Shown: positions 1 through 8,878, counted from the stretch's first letter. The stretch: 64,000 nucleotides of DNA from Wohlfahrtiimonas larvae (GCF_002006755.1 NZ_MVDO01000019.1:17338-81337); one strand, 5' to 3'. Notes: generated from the letters alone by a model not told the origin. Numbers and translations: made by a program.

Positions 1-34
1 GTGACTGAATAAGTAATAGTGTGAATAATAGGGA

Positions 35-66
35 AGCCCAAATAGAAAAGCTATTTGGGTTTTTAT
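35..66 (+). terminator. Rho-independent terminator of a gene left of the window
   Basis: An AGCCCAAATAG arm (35-45) pairs with CTATTTGGGT (51-60) and is followed by a T-rich run. The coding region it serves lies outside the window. The stem is almost identical to the one at 2850-2881. Confidence 0.8.
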
Positions 67-318
67 TTTTATAGTGAGCTATAAATTTTACAAAAAAACT
101 ACTAATTTGAATTTCTAAGTATCTAGATAAAATTATATATCTATTTGATATTTAAGTATCTATAGAGTTTGTGATATTTTTCATTGCTTGCTTTTTCTAT
201 GACTTTCATATAAAAACTTAGTAAATGTAGTTAAATTAAATAAAAAACTACATTAAATGTATCCAACGACATAAATATAAATATGGATAAAAAATTAAAT
301 TTTTGGAGGATCGTAGCA

Positions 319-1593
319 ATGAAGCAAAATATTCAAAAGCGAGTGCTGCTCGCAAGTTTGGTTGGAAGTGCGATTGAGTGGTTTGATTATTTTTTATATG
401 GCACAGTTGCAGCTTTAGTATTTAATCAGATTTTCTTTGTGAGTGAAAATCCCACAATTGGTTTGATGTTGGCTTATGCTTCTTTTGCTTTAACATTCTT
501 TATCCGCCCGTTTGGTGGAATTTTCTTTAGCCACATTGGTGATAAAATTGGCCGAAAAAAGACCTTAGTCTTAACACTCAGCATTATGGGCGTTGCCACA
601 ATGGCGATGGGTTTATTGCCAACTTATCAAGCGATTGGCATTTGGGCACCGATTATTTTGGTGTGTTTACGTTTGATACAAGGCTTAGGGATTGGCGGCG
701 AATGGGGAGGCGCATTGTTATTAGCCGTTGAATATGCACCGAAAGAAGAGCGTGGGTTCTATGGCAGTATTCCGCAGGTTGGTATTCCTATTGGTATGGT
801 AATGGGAACATTGGCGCTCACCATCATGTCTTTATTGCCTAATGAAGCATTCATTAGTTGGGGATGGCGCGTGCCATTCATTCTCAGCATCTTTTTAGTA
901 TTTTTCGGCTTGTGGATTCGCCGTGGTATTGATGAAACACCATCATTCAAAACAGTTAAAGAAAAAGGGCAGATCGCTAAAGTGCCAATTGTGACAACAT
1001 TAAAATATCATTGGCGTGAAGTATTGATTGCGATCGGTGCAAAATTTGTAGAAACCGCACCATTTTATATTTTCAGTACCTTTATTGTTTCGTATGCTAC
1101 GATCAACTTAGGTTTTAACCGAACAACTGTATTAACTGCCGTCATGATCGCGAGTATTGTGACAAGTATTTTGATTCCGATGATGGGAAGATTGTCTGAT
1201 AAAGTTGGCCGTAAACCGCTGTATGTATGGGGCTCGATTGCGATGATGCTTTATGCATTTCCATACTTTTGGTTGATTCATCAAGGATCAGTGGTTTTAT
1301 TATTCATTGCAACGATTATCGGATTAGGTGTGATTTGGGCACCCATCACAGCAGTTCTTGGAACGATTTTTTCAGAAATTTTTTCTGCAGAAATTCGTTA
1401 TACAGGTGTTTCTTTAGGTTATCAAATTGGTGCAGCTTTGGCAGGCGGTACAGCGCCATTAGTTGCCGTGGCACTATTGGCAGCTTTTGATAATTCTTAT
1501 GTGCCCGTTGCAATTTATATCATGCTAACGGCTGCGATTTCCTTAGTTGCGATGAGCAGAGTGACAGATAAATATAAAGCAACTTTAGATTAA
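319..1593 (+). CDS. MFS transporter, metabolite:H+ symporter (MHS) family
   Basis: Inner-membrane secondary transporter of the metabolite:H+ symporter branch of the major facilitator superfamily (relatives of ProP, ShiA and KgtP). The N-terminal motif GSAIEWFDYFLYG and the loop DKIGRKKTL are typical of this branch, and the sequence shows about 12 hydrophobic segments. An in-frame ATG exists at 283, but GGAGGA at 305-310 sits 8 nt before the ATG at 319, which gives a 424-residue protein starting MKQNIQKRV. The stop lies 14 nt before the ornithine cyclodeaminase-like gene, so the two probably form an operon and the substrate may be that enzyme's amino acid or a product of it. The substrate cannot be read from sequence; proline/betaine, dicarboxylates and aromatic acids are all known in the family. 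Confidence 0.88.
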   Translation: MKQNIQKRVLLASLVGSAIEWFDYFLYGTVAALVFNQIFFVSENPTIGLMLAYASFALTFFIRPFGGIFFSHIGDKIGRKKTLVLTLSIMGVATMAMGLLPTYQAIGIWAPIILVCLRLIQGLGIGGEWGGALLLAVEYAPKEERGFYGSIPQVGIPIGMVMGTLALTIMSLLPNEAFISWGWRVPFILSIFLVFFGLWIRRGIDETPSFKTVKEKGQIAKVPIVTTLKYHWREVLIAIGAKFVETAPFYIFSTFIVSYATINLGFNRTTVLTAVMIASIVTSILIPMMGRLSDKVGRKPLYVWGSIAMMLYAFPYFWLIHQGSVVLLFIATIIGLGVIWAPITAVLGTIFSEIFSAEIRYTGVSLGYQIGAALAGGTAPLVAVALLAAFDNSYVPVAIYIMLTAAISLVAMSRVTDKYKATLD

Positions 1594-1607
1594 TTCATGG
1601 AGAAGAT

Positions 1608-2597
1608 ATGAAATTACTTAATGAATCCTTGATTCAATCCATTTACAGCATGAAAGATGCGATTGCTGATGTCAAAGCAGTCTTAGAAGCAAAAATTGCG
1701 AATCAAATTGAAAATCCATTACGCACCGTGATCGAGTTTCCCAAAGAACACGCTTCAGTTTTGTATATGCCAAGTGCAGATTTAAATACTAATATTATGA
1801 CGATGAAGGCTGTCACAATCTTTCCAAACAATCCTGCAAAAGGCAAAAAAACAACGCAAGGTGTTGTGTTGGTTTCTGATGCAACGAATGGCGATCATTT
1901 AGCATTGTTGAATGCATCTTACTTAACACGTTTACGTACAGGTGCATTGAGTGGATTGGCAACGGATCAATTGGCAAAGAAAAATGCGCGTGTTCTAACG
2001 GTGATTGGCACAGGTGCAATGGCATTTGAGCAAGTTTTGGGCGTTTTGGCTGTGCGTGATATTCAAACGATTAATCTATTTAATCCAAGTAAAGATTCTG
2101 CGGTTGTTTTTAAAGAAAAATTGCGTGATTTTGGTGTTCCTGAATCAATTGCAATACACATCACAGAAGATCGTGTGCAAGCTGTTAAGGATGCGGACAT
2201 CATTAACTGTGCGACGCGTTCAAAAGATCCTGTATTCAATGGTGATGATCTTCAACCTGGTACGCATGTAAATGGTGTGGGTTCATATTTACCTGACATG
2301 AGAGAAGTGGATTTCACGTTTATTCAACGTGCAGATAAAATCATTGTGGATGATTTTCATGGTGCAACTGAGGAAGCAGGTGAGCTTATTCACGCTAATC
2401 AGCAAGATGATTGGTCTTATGATGAGATTAAAGGCGAATTGGCAGCATTAGTTGTGAATCATATTCAAGGTCGTGAAAATGATGATGAAATTACATTCTT
2501 TAAATGCGTAGGCGCAGCGTATTTTGATTTAGCAGTTGCTCAAGGTGTTTATCAAAAAGCAGTTAGAGAAAATGTGGGTGTAGATTTCGAAATTTAA
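1608..2597 (+). CDS. Ornithine cyclodeaminase / mu-crystallin family protein
   Basis: NAD(P)-dependent enzyme of the ornithine cyclodeaminase/mu-crystallin family, 329 residues, the usual length. Visible marks are the substrate-side MKAVTIFPNNP and LTRLRTGA segments, a Rossmann motif VIGTGAMAFEQ near residue 130, and GVGSYLPDMREVD, which matches the family's G-x-x-x-PDMREVD block. Members convert ornithine to proline, reduce cyclic ketimines (pyrroline-2-carboxylate), or act as amino-acid dehydrogenases, and sequence alone does not separate these. GGAGA lies 6 nt before the ATG. It follows the MFS gene by 14 nt, so an uptake-and-conversion pair is the natural reading (inference). Confidence 0.85.
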   Translation: MKLLNESLIQSIYSMKDAIADVKAVLEAKIANQIENPLRTVIEFPKEHASVLYMPSADLNTNIMTMKAVTIFPNNPAKGKKTTQGVVLVSDATNGDHLALLNASYLTRLRTGALSGLATDQLAKKNARVLTVIGTGAMAFEQVLGVLAVRDIQTINLFNPSKDSAVVFKEKLRDFGVPESIAIHITEDRVQAVKDADIINCATRSKDPVFNGDDLQPGTHVNGVGSYLPDMREVDFTFIQRADKIIVDDFHGATEEAGELIHANQQDDWSYDEIKGELAALVVNHIQGRENDDEITFFKCVGAAYFDLAVAQGVYQKAVRENVGVDFEI

Positions 2598-2617
2598 CAC
2601 ATCAGTTGAATAAAATT

Positions 2618-2658
2618 ATAGGGATAGATTGAGATTAAAGATTTATCTCTATTTTTTA
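2618..2658 (+). terminator. Terminator after the ornithine cyclodeaminase-like gene
   Basis: ATAGGGATA (2618-2626) pairs with TATCTCTAT (2644-2652), including one G-T pair, and runs straight into TTTTTT. It closes the two-gene operon. Confidence 0.65.
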
Positions 2659-2849
2659 TTTTAAGAATAAACAAACATTGCTGATGATAAAAGGCCTGTC
2701 ATAAATAAAGATTTCAATTTCATGGGATGCTCCGTGTAATTAGTTATAAATTAAGTTGGTATATTTATAATATTTTCCGTGAGATAAGAGAAGTTGAACT
2801 ATTTTATGTGGTAGTTTGAAAAAACTTATGATGTGTTTTGAAGCATAAA
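2659..2849. other. AT-rich spacer between convergent operons
   Basis: About 190 bases between two terminators. I see no open reading frame of usable length, no tRNA-like fold and no repeat apart from the flanking terminators. Confidence 0.5.
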
Positions 2850-2881
2850 AAAGCCCAAATAGAAATACTATTTGGGCTTTT
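2850..2881 (-). terminator. Terminator of the betT gene
   Basis: AAAGCCCAAATAG (2850-2862) pairs with CTATTTGGGCTTT (2868-2880). Read on the minus strand it is followed by TTTTTT, so it terminates betT. It could also work on the plus strand. The stem repeats that at 35-60. Confidence 0.85.
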
Positions 2882-2902
2882 GTTAGAAGATAACTTTGCT
2901 AA

Positions 2903-5050
2903 TTATGCTTTGCTAGGTTGATCTTCTGTTGTTTCAGGAGTGCTATTAGAATTGTTATCATTACTATTGCTAGTATCACTTTCCTTATTAATTGGCTTGT
3001 GATCACGGTTATAATCATGTTCCAATTGGAAGTTATGAATGAACTGTAGGTGATTCGTGTATTGATCCACAATGTCATTACTCAAGCTTTCTTTGCTGTA
3101 ACCCATAATGTCATAACCTTGCGCACCATTATCCAAATGAACTTCCGCACGGAAATATTTTTGATAATCAGGATCAATGTCCGATGCTTCAATGGAAGAG
3201 AAATTTGGTTTCAAATAATGGCGTGCTTTAATACGGTACATAAAGTTATCATTTTTACCATGTTCTACTTCAAAGAGAATGTCATCATCATTTTTCTTAG
3301 TAATGGTTGTTTTAATGCCTTGCTTTGATAGCTCAGATGCTACTTCTTCAAATGCAGGCTGAACCACTTCTTCTATAAAACGAATAACATGATCGCGGCG
3401 AGGATATAATACCAAACTACGTAAACGTTTTTGCCAACCACCAGATGCCGCACTTGTTTGAATATTATTAATAGAGTTCATACGAATTTCTTTTTTACCG
3501 TAATCTACTCGAAGCGCTTTAAATAGCCCATATAATGATATCAATAGAATAATACTGAATGGGAAGGCGGATGCAATGGTTGCAGTTTGTAGAGCTTCCA
3601 ATCCGTTGGCAGACATTAAGACTATCGCTATAACACCTGTGATGGAGCCCCAGTAAATGCGTTGCCATAATGGTGTTTGTGTTTTAGTTGAAGAAAGCAT
3701 ATCCATAACGATTGCACCAGAGTCAGCACTCGTAATAAAGAAAACGAAAACCATGACAATACTTAAACCTGATAAGACAGATGCCCATGGGAATGATTCT
3801 AAAAATACAAAGAGAGCTAAAGACTTGTCAGTATTGATTGCATCTGTAATCGCAATTACTCCATCATTACGAATTAAATCAATTGCTGAGTTACCAAAAA
3901 TTGTCATCCATAATAATGTAAAGCCTGCCGGTACTAATAATACGCCCAATAAGAATGTACGAATGGTGCGGCCACGAGAAATACGTGCGATGAACATACC
4001 CACAAATGGAGACCATGATAACCACCAGCCCCAATATAGAATTGTCCAACCACCGATCCAGTCACGAGGATCTTTTGGTTCATAAGCATATAAGTTAAAG
4101 GTTTTATTAACTAAATCTGATAAATAGCTACCAACATTTTGGATATATGCTTGGAAAAGCATGACTGTTTTACCGCCCAAAAATAGAACGAGTAACATAA
4201 GAGCTAATGCCATATATAAGTTTGTTTCTGATAAGACTTTAATACCCTTATCCAGGCCTAAGCTAACAGATAATGTTGCGCCTGCAGTTGCTATGATCAC
4301 AATGATAATTTTAATGCCTGTGACGGATAATAATGCGTTTGGATCTTGTGCATAGGCAGATAATTTATAATTCATTAAATAATCTAATCCAGCAAAGATT
4401 TGTTCAACACCAAAACCTAAAGAGGTTGCAACACCGAATGCAGTACCAATCACAGCAAAAATATCAATTGCATCCCCCATTCTTCCATAAATACGTTCAC
4501 CAATTAAAGGGTAAAGGGCGGAACGTAAGGCGAGTGGTAATTTATGGCGGAAGCAGAAGTAAGCTAAAATTAAGCCAACAATTGCATAGATTGCCCAAGC
4601 ATGTAATCCCCAATGGAAGAAAGTTAGGCGCATAGCTTCTGTTGCTGCTTTAACCGTTTCAGGTTCACCAACAGGTGGTGCAATATAGTGCATGACGGGT
4701 TCTGCAACACCGAAGAACATTAAACCAATCCCCATACCTGTAGAGAAAAGCATCGCAAACCAGCTAAAGTTACTGTAAGTTGGACGCGAATGGTCTGGGC
4801 CAAGTCGGATATCGCCGTAACGGCTAAAAATTATAAAAATGGCAGCACCTAAGATAATGGCCACAGAAAGAATGTAATACCATTTTAGGTTGTCAACAAT
4901 CCAAGATTGAATTGCACTAAAAAATTCTTTTGTATTAGGGACAAAAATTGTAATGCATAAAAGAGCTAATATTAATATATTGGCGCCTACGAACACGGGG
5001 ATGTTTAGGCTTGTAAAAAACTTGCTTTGCGTCCTCATTGTTTTCGACAT
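2903..5050 (-). CDS. betT: BCCT-family choline transporter, BetT-like
   Basis: Betaine/choline/carnitine transporter (BCCT family) of the inner membrane, probably a proton-coupled choline importer. Twelve hydrophobic segments are visible, with the BCCT marks GMGIGLMFFGVAEPVMHY in the N-terminal third and WGWWLSWSPFVGMFIARISRG in the middle (Trp-rich TM8 substrate site). The roughly 170-residue cytoplasmic C-terminal domain, with LYPRRDHVIRFIEEVVQPA, matches the long BetT subtype and supports this over shorter carnitine or glycine-betaine carriers. It ends in a polar Ser/Asn/Glu-rich tail. A TTG at 5071 is possible, but AAGGAA 5 nt before the ATG at 5050 decides the start (715 residues). No betA, betB or betI lies in the window. 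Confidence 0.87.
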   Translation of the reverse strand: MSKTMRTQSKFFTSLNIPVFVGANILILALLCITIFVPNTKEFFSAIQSWIVDNLKWYYILSVAIILGAAIFIIFSRYGDIRLGPDHSRPTYSNFSWFAMLFSTGMGIGLMFFGVAEPVMHYIAPPVGEPETVKAATEAMRLTFFHWGLHAWAIYAIVGLILAYFCFRHKLPLALRSALYPLIGERIYGRMGDAIDIFAVIGTAFGVATSLGFGVEQIFAGLDYLMNYKLSAYAQDPNALLSVTGIKIIIVIIATAGATLSVSLGLDKGIKVLSETNLYMALALMLLVLFLGGKTVMLFQAYIQNVGSYLSDLVNKTFNLYAYEPKDPRDWIGGWTILYWGWWLSWSPFVGMFIARISRGRTIRTFLLGVLLVPAGFTLLWMTIFGNSAIDLIRNDGVIAITDAINTDKSLALFVFLESFPWASVLSGLSIVMVFVFFITSADSGAIVMDMLSSTKTQTPLWQRIYWGSITGVIAIVLMSANGLEALQTATIASAFPFSIILLISLYGLFKALRVDYGKKEIRMNSINNIQTSAASGGWQKRLRSLVLYPRRDHVIRFIEEVVQPAFEEVASELSKQGIKTTITKKNDDDILFEVEHGKNDNFMYRIKARHYLKPNFSSIEASDIDPDYQKYFRAEVHLDNGAQGYDIMGYSKESLSNDIVDQYTNHLQFIHNFQLEHDYNRDHKPINKESDTSNSNDNNSNSTPETTEDQPSKA

Positions 5051-5165
5051 AAAAGTTCCTTGATCGTTCAAGTTAGGCCCTCATCGCAAGGGCGAAAAAT
5101 TTGTGATGAATGATAAAAATGAGCAAATTCATTTGAAATCATTTATCATGCCTGATGGCTATAGA

Positions 5166-5183
5166 TTTGGAAAATTTTCCAAA
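5166..5183. promoter_or_regulatory. 18-bp perfect palindrome in the betT / 5276 divergent region
   Basis: TTTGGAAAATTTTCCAAA is self-complementary. It sits between betT (minus) and the engB operon (plus), about 115 nt from the betT start. It may be an operator for either side; no regulator is identified. Confidence 0.35.
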
Positions 5184-5275
5184 AAAAGGAAATATTATAG
5201 CACAAATGGTATATCATCCCAAAAGACAAAAATTTTTGATAATATTTCCGATTTAACACGAAATTGATTAATTTA

Positions 5276-5689
5276 ATGAATAGACGACTAACTATGATAC
5301 GAAGCACTTTATTCTTAGCTTTAATCACGCTATCATTTTCTAATGCACAATTAACGTTCAATGCATTAGAAAAGATGAAGCAGCCTTTTTCGTTTGCTCA
5401 GCAGAGCATCATCGCTAGATTGATGGCAACACAAGCTAAACAGATTGAAGAAGGTGTTATGACAGAATTTGAATCTCGTTGTATTTCGAGTAATATTGTG
5501 ATCATGATGGGTGATACAAACGCAGAGCGATTTACGGCCATTGCGGAAAAAGCTTATGCGCATCAAATGGAATCTCTCTCTGTAGATGAGATTAGTTTTA
5601 TGCAAACTGTTAACGACAAATACATGACTGTACTTGCCATTGTGGCAGAAGAATGTAGTCAAAAACCTCAAAAAGAGACACATGAGTAA
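5276..5689 (+). CDS. Hypothetical secreted protein, first gene of the engB operon
   Basis: I do not recognise a family. From the ATG at 5276 the 137-residue product starts MNRRLTMIRSTLFLALITLSFSNAQ, a basic n-region, hydrophobic core and Ala-type cleavage site, so export to the periplasm is likely. The mature part is mainly helical and polar, with two cysteines (ESRCISSN and AEECSQ) that could form a disulfide. The ATG at 5294 would leave a shorter signal peptide and is an alternative; neither has a clear ribosome-binding site. The last 8 nt overlap the engB start, so the gene is translationally coupled to that essential GTPase. Confidence 0.65.
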   Translation: MNRRLTMIRSTLFLALITLSFSNAQLTFNALEKMKQPFSFAQQSIIARLMATQAKQIEEGVMTEFESRCISSNIVIMMGDTNAERFTAIAEKAYAHQMESLSVDEISFMQTVNDKYMTVLAIVAEECSQKPQKETHE

Positions 5690-6293
5690 TTTAATTCAAC
5701 GCTTTCATGCGACAAAATTTTTAACGAGCGCAAATCAATTAAACCAATTGCCCGAAACAGAGGGGCATGAAGTCGCTTTTGCTGGTCGTTCTAATGCTGG
5801 TAAATCCAGTGCTTTAAATGCATTAACATCACAATCAACATTGGCTCGTACGAGTAAAACACCAGGGCGCACACAGTTGATTAACTATTTTGAAGTAGAT
5901 CCACAAAACTTTTTAGTGGATTTACCAGGTTATGGTTATGCAAAAGTACCTGAACGTATTCGCTTGCATTGGCAGTCAGTGATTCAAGGTTATTTTGAAA
6001 CACGTAAAAACTTAACAGGTTTAATTATGATGATGGATGTTCGTCATCCAATGACTGTTTTGGATGAGCAAATGTTGCGATGGTGTGAATCTCAAGATTT
6101 ACGTGTCCATATTTTGCTAACCAAGGCGGATAAATTAAAGCGTGGTCCTGCAAAAACCTCCCTATTTAAAGTGCAAGAGGCATTAAAGGAGTTTGCAATG
6201 CCTGCAACTGTGCAGTTATTCTCGGCAACAGATCATACAATTGGTTTACAGGATGCTTTAAAAGTATTGAATGAATGGTTACCGCGTGACTAA
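5682..6293 (+). CDS. engB: Ribosome biogenesis GTP-binding protein EngB (YihA/YsxC)
   Basis: TRAFAC-class GTPase needed for assembly of the large ribosomal subunit. The 203-residue protein has the G1 loop GRSNAGKS (residues 35-42), the G2 threonine in TPGRTQLIN, G3 DLPGYGYAKVP and G4 TKADK, which together are diagnostic of YihA/EngB. The frame stays open upstream, but the ATG at 5682 gives the family N-terminus MSNLIQRFHATKFLTSA. It overlaps the preceding stop within ATGAGTAA, indicating coupled translation. glk begins inside its 3' end. Confidence 0.95.
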   Translation: MSNLIQRFHATKFLTSANQLNQLPETEGHEVAFAGRSNAGKSSALNALTSQSTLARTSKTPGRTQLINYFEVDPQNFLVDLPGYGYAKVPERIRLHWQSVIQGYFETRKNLTGLIMMMDVRHPMTVLDEQMLRWCESQDLRVHILLTKADKLKRGPAKTSLFKVQEALKEFAMPATVQLFSATDHTIGLQDALKVLNEWLPRD

Positions 6294-7263
6294 AAAAATT
6301 CATGCTTTAATTGCAGATATCGGCGCGACAAATAGTCGTGTTGCTGTTATCTATGTTGATGACTTAACAGAATATCACTCTGTTAAAATCTATGGTTCAA
6401 GTGATTTTAATAGCCCAGATGAAATTATTCGCCACTATTGTGCCGAGCATAATGCAGAGTTACCTAATCTAATACTATTAGCCATTGCAGCGCCTGTTGA
6501 TTTAAATGATATTCAGTTTGTGAATAATCACTGGGCTTTTAAATTAACAGATATTCAAGAAAAATTATTACCTGCTAAAGTTTGCTTTTTTAATGATGTT
6601 GAGATGTTAGGCTATGCTTTGCCGTATTTGCCAGATACATCTCTATTACAAGTTGGTGATGGTGTCTTAGAAGAAAAAGCACCAAAGTTAGCTTTGTCAT
6701 TAGGATCTGGTGTGGGGACAAGTTTAGTGGTTTTTCATCATGATTGGTTGGCCATTCCCTCAGAGGGTGGACATTCGGCAATGATGATGGGTGATGATTT
6801 TATTAGGAATTTTTGGGATTATTTAAAAAATTCTAATAAAAAAGCGTTAATTATTGAGGATTTTATTGCGGGTAGGCGAGGTATTCCACAGCTGATTGAT
6901 TTTTTAACATCAGAAATTGTCCTACAAGATGAAAAGCCAACACCTATGGAGTTAGTTGAGCGTTTAATCAACAAAAAAGATGCATTTGCTGTACAACTTT
7001 TTACAAGATATTGTGCTATGATTGGCGAAGTAGCTAAAAACTACACTTTAATTACGGGAGCAAAGTCTGTTTATCTTGCTGGTGGAATTATTCCTAGATT
7101 TTTAGAGTTTTTTGCACAATCAGAATTTCGAGCATCATTTGAAGCCAGTTCATCTGTCGGGCAATTACTAGAAAAAATACCAACATTTGTGGTAACAGAT
7201 CCTTATCCTGCCTTAACTGGATTAACTCGAAAAGTTGCTTATATGGAGGATACAAAAGAGTGA
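6271..7263 (+). CDS. glk: Glucokinase
   Basis: Cytoplasmic ROK/Glk-type glucokinase, ATP + glucose to glucose 6-phosphate. Marks are the phosphate-1 loop ADIGATNSRVAV near the N-terminus, the catalytic-Asp block CFFNDVEMLGYA, the phosphate-2 segment LGSGVGTSLV, the metal/substrate block SEGGHSAM, and YLAGGIIPR near the C-terminus. Length (330 or 325) suits proteobacterial Glk. The ATG at 6271 overlaps engB by 23 nt; the in-frame GTG at 6286 overlaps by 8 nt and would start MTKKIHALIADIG, closer to the known E. coli N-terminus, so the start is uncertain. The 3' end overlaps the regulator gene by 4 nt. Confidence 0.9.
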   Translation: MNGYRVTKKIHALIADIGATNSRVAVIYVDDLTEYHSVKIYGSSDFNSPDEIIRHYCAEHNAELPNLILLAIAAPVDLNDIQFVNNHWAFKLTDIQEKLLPAKVCFFNDVEMLGYALPYLPDTSLLQVGDGVLEEKAPKLALSLGSGVGTSLVVFHHDWLAIPSEGGHSAMMMGDDFIRNFWDYLKNSNKKALIIEDFIAGRRGIPQLIDFLTSEIVLQDEKPTPMELVERLINKKDAFAVQLFTRYCAMIGEVAKNYTLITGAKSVYLAGGIIPRFLEFFAQSEFRASFEASSSVGQLLEKIPTFVVTDPYPALTGLTRKVAYMEDTKE

Positions 7264-8099
7264 TTTCACATATTAAAAGCCATCGTGACAAGCTAAGAAA
7301 ATCAGAAAAATTAGTCGCAGATTGGATAATGAGTCACCCAAATGATGCAGCTTCTTTGTCTATTGGTATGTTGGCAAAAACTGTGGGTGTTTCAGAACCA
7401 ACAGTGATTCGTTTTTGTCGTGCGCTAGGATTTGACGGCTATCACGCATTTAAACAAGAGCTTGCAGAAGCATTAAATGCAGGTGTACCATTCATTCATA
7501 GCAATGTTTCTGAGTCTGATAATACAAAAGATATTGTTAATAAAGTTATTACTCAAGCATCAGCAGCATTATTGCGTACAAAAGAATCTATTTCTGTTAA
7601 GGCGATTGAGCAAGCAGTGAAGATTTTGTTGAAATCATCAAATGTGCTATGTATTGGTCATGGTGCATCGAATGTTGTAGCTTTGGATATTCAGCAAAAA
7701 TTGTTACGAGTAGGTATCACTGTTTCAGTCTTTAGTGATCATCACGTGCACTCATTAGCAGCATCATTAATGAAGAAAAAAGATGTATTGATTGCGGTTT
7801 CACACACTGGACGTAGTCAAGATATTTTGGATTCTGTTTCTTTTGCAAAAGAAAATGGTGCATCTATTATTTCTTTCACAAGTAAAAATTCACCATTAGG
7901 TGAGTTATCAGATGTGGTGTTAGAATCGGGCGCAACAGAAGATACAAAAGAATATATTCCAATGATTTCACGATTAGCGGATTTAGCCATTGTGGATGTG
8001 TTGTTGGTTAATCTTGCTTTAAAACGAGGCTCTTCGTTTATTGAAGAAATGAGTCGATCTAAGGCAATTATTGAGTCTAAGCGAGTGCGCGATCAATAA
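7260..8099 (+). CDS. hexR: HexR-like RpiR-family transcriptional regulator
   Basis: Sugar-phosphate-sensing repressor of the RpiR family: an N-terminal helix-turn-helix (SIGMLAKTVGVSEPTVIRFCRALGF, about residues 34-58) and a C-terminal SIS domain (VLCIGHGASN, then VLIAVSHTGRSQD, about 125-250). The N-terminal block RKSEKLVADWIM and VSEPTVIRFCRALG resemble HexR of Pseudomonas and Shewanella, which senses KDPG and controls glucose catabolism. It starts with GTG at 7260, overlapping the glk stop by 4 nt, with GGAGGA 9 nt upstream. Lying directly behind glk supports central carbon control; the edd/zwf genes of the classical regulon are not here. Confidence 0.85.
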   Translation: MISHIKSHRDKLRKSEKLVADWIMSHPNDAASLSIGMLAKTVGVSEPTVIRFCRALGFDGYHAFKQELAEALNAGVPFIHSNVSESDNTKDIVNKVITQASAALLRTKESISVKAIEQAVKILLKSSNVLCIGHGASNVVALDIQQKLLRVGITVSVFSDHHVHSLAASLMKKKDVLIAVSHTGRSQDILDSVSFAKENGASIISFTSKNSPLGELSDVVLESGATEDTKEYIPMISRLADLAIVDVLLVNLALKRGSSFIEEMSRSKAIIESKRVRDQ

Positions 8100-8878
8100 T
8101 GTTGGGTAAAGAAAATGTCGTGCTATCAATTGCTTATGATGGTACAAACTTTCGTGGTTGGCAGGCGCAAAAAGTTCCTCCGGTGCGTTCAGTTGAATCA
8201 GTCTTGGTTAAAGCAATCGAAAAGGTTGCTAATCATTCTATTGATTTAATGTGTGCAGGTAGAACTGATGCAGGCGTTCATGCACGCCATCAAGTGGTTA
8301 ATTTTATTACGACATCTGAACGCACAGATTATTCATGGATTCGTGGTATTAATACAAATTTGCCAGATGATTGCGGTGTAACTGCTGTTTATCGTGCGCC
8401 TTTAGATTTTCATGCAAGATATAGCGCCCAAGGTCGTTTTTATCAATATGTTATTTGCAATCAGCCTTATCGATCAGTGATGGATCGCTTTTATACAACG
8501 CATATTGACTATCCATTAGATATTGAAGCTATGCAATTAGCTGCCAATGATTTAGTGGGAGAGCACGATTTTAACGCTTTTCGTTCAAGTGAGTGTCAAG
8601 CTCGAACATCCATTCGTGAAATATTTTCCATTAAGCTACATCAAAAAGATAGTTATATCTATATTGATGTTCATGGTAATGCTTTTTTGCATCATATGGT
8701 TCGTAACATTGTTGGTGTATTATTGAAAGTAGGTAGTGGTAAAGCTCCCGTTTCTTACGCTAAAATGGTCCTAGAAAGTTTGGACCGCAAGCAGGGTGGA
8801 GTGACAGCACCTGCATCAGGATTATTCTTGGATCATATTGATTATGATTGGACGCTCTTAAAAGTCAGAGGTGAATAA
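8099..8878 (+). CDS. truA: tRNA pseudouridine(38-40) synthase TruA
   Basis: Converts uridine to pseudouridine at positions 38-40 of the tRNA anticodon stem-loop. The catalytic aspartate is in AGRTDAGVHA (Asp57). Other family blocks are IAYDGTNFRGWQ at the N-terminus, FHARYSAQGRFYQYVI, and FLHHMVRNIVGVLLKVG near the C-terminus. Length 259 is normal. The ATG shares a base with the hexR stop (TAATG), so translation is coupled and this is the last gene of the operon. Confidence 0.96.
   Translation: MLGKENVVLSIAYDGTNFRGWQAQKVPPVRSVESVLVKAIEKVANHSIDLMCAGRTDAGVHARHQVVNFITTSERTDYSWIRGINTNLPDDCGVTAVYRAPLDFHARYSAQGRFYQYVICNQPYRSVMDRFYTTHIDYPLDIEAMQLAANDLVGEHDFNAFRSSECQARTSIREIFSIKLHQKDSYIYIDVHGNAFLHHMVRNIVGVLLKVGSGKAPVSYAKMVLESLDRKQGGVTAPASGLFLDHIDYDWTLLKVRGE

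Noticed and set aside
34..2881. Transposon or composite mobile element bounded by the repeated stem
   Set aside because: No transposase or integrase lies between the repeats, and the repeats are ordinary terminators; kept only as a module-insertion idea.
2903..5071. Possible glycine-betaine carrier instead of choline
   Set aside because: The long cytoplasmic C-terminal domain with LYPRRDHVIRFIEEVV fits BetT rather than short betaine carriers such as OpuD.
5085..5103. Attenuator hairpin GCCCT...AGGGC before betT
   Set aside because: The 5-bp stem is short and no leader peptide or alternative fold is evident.
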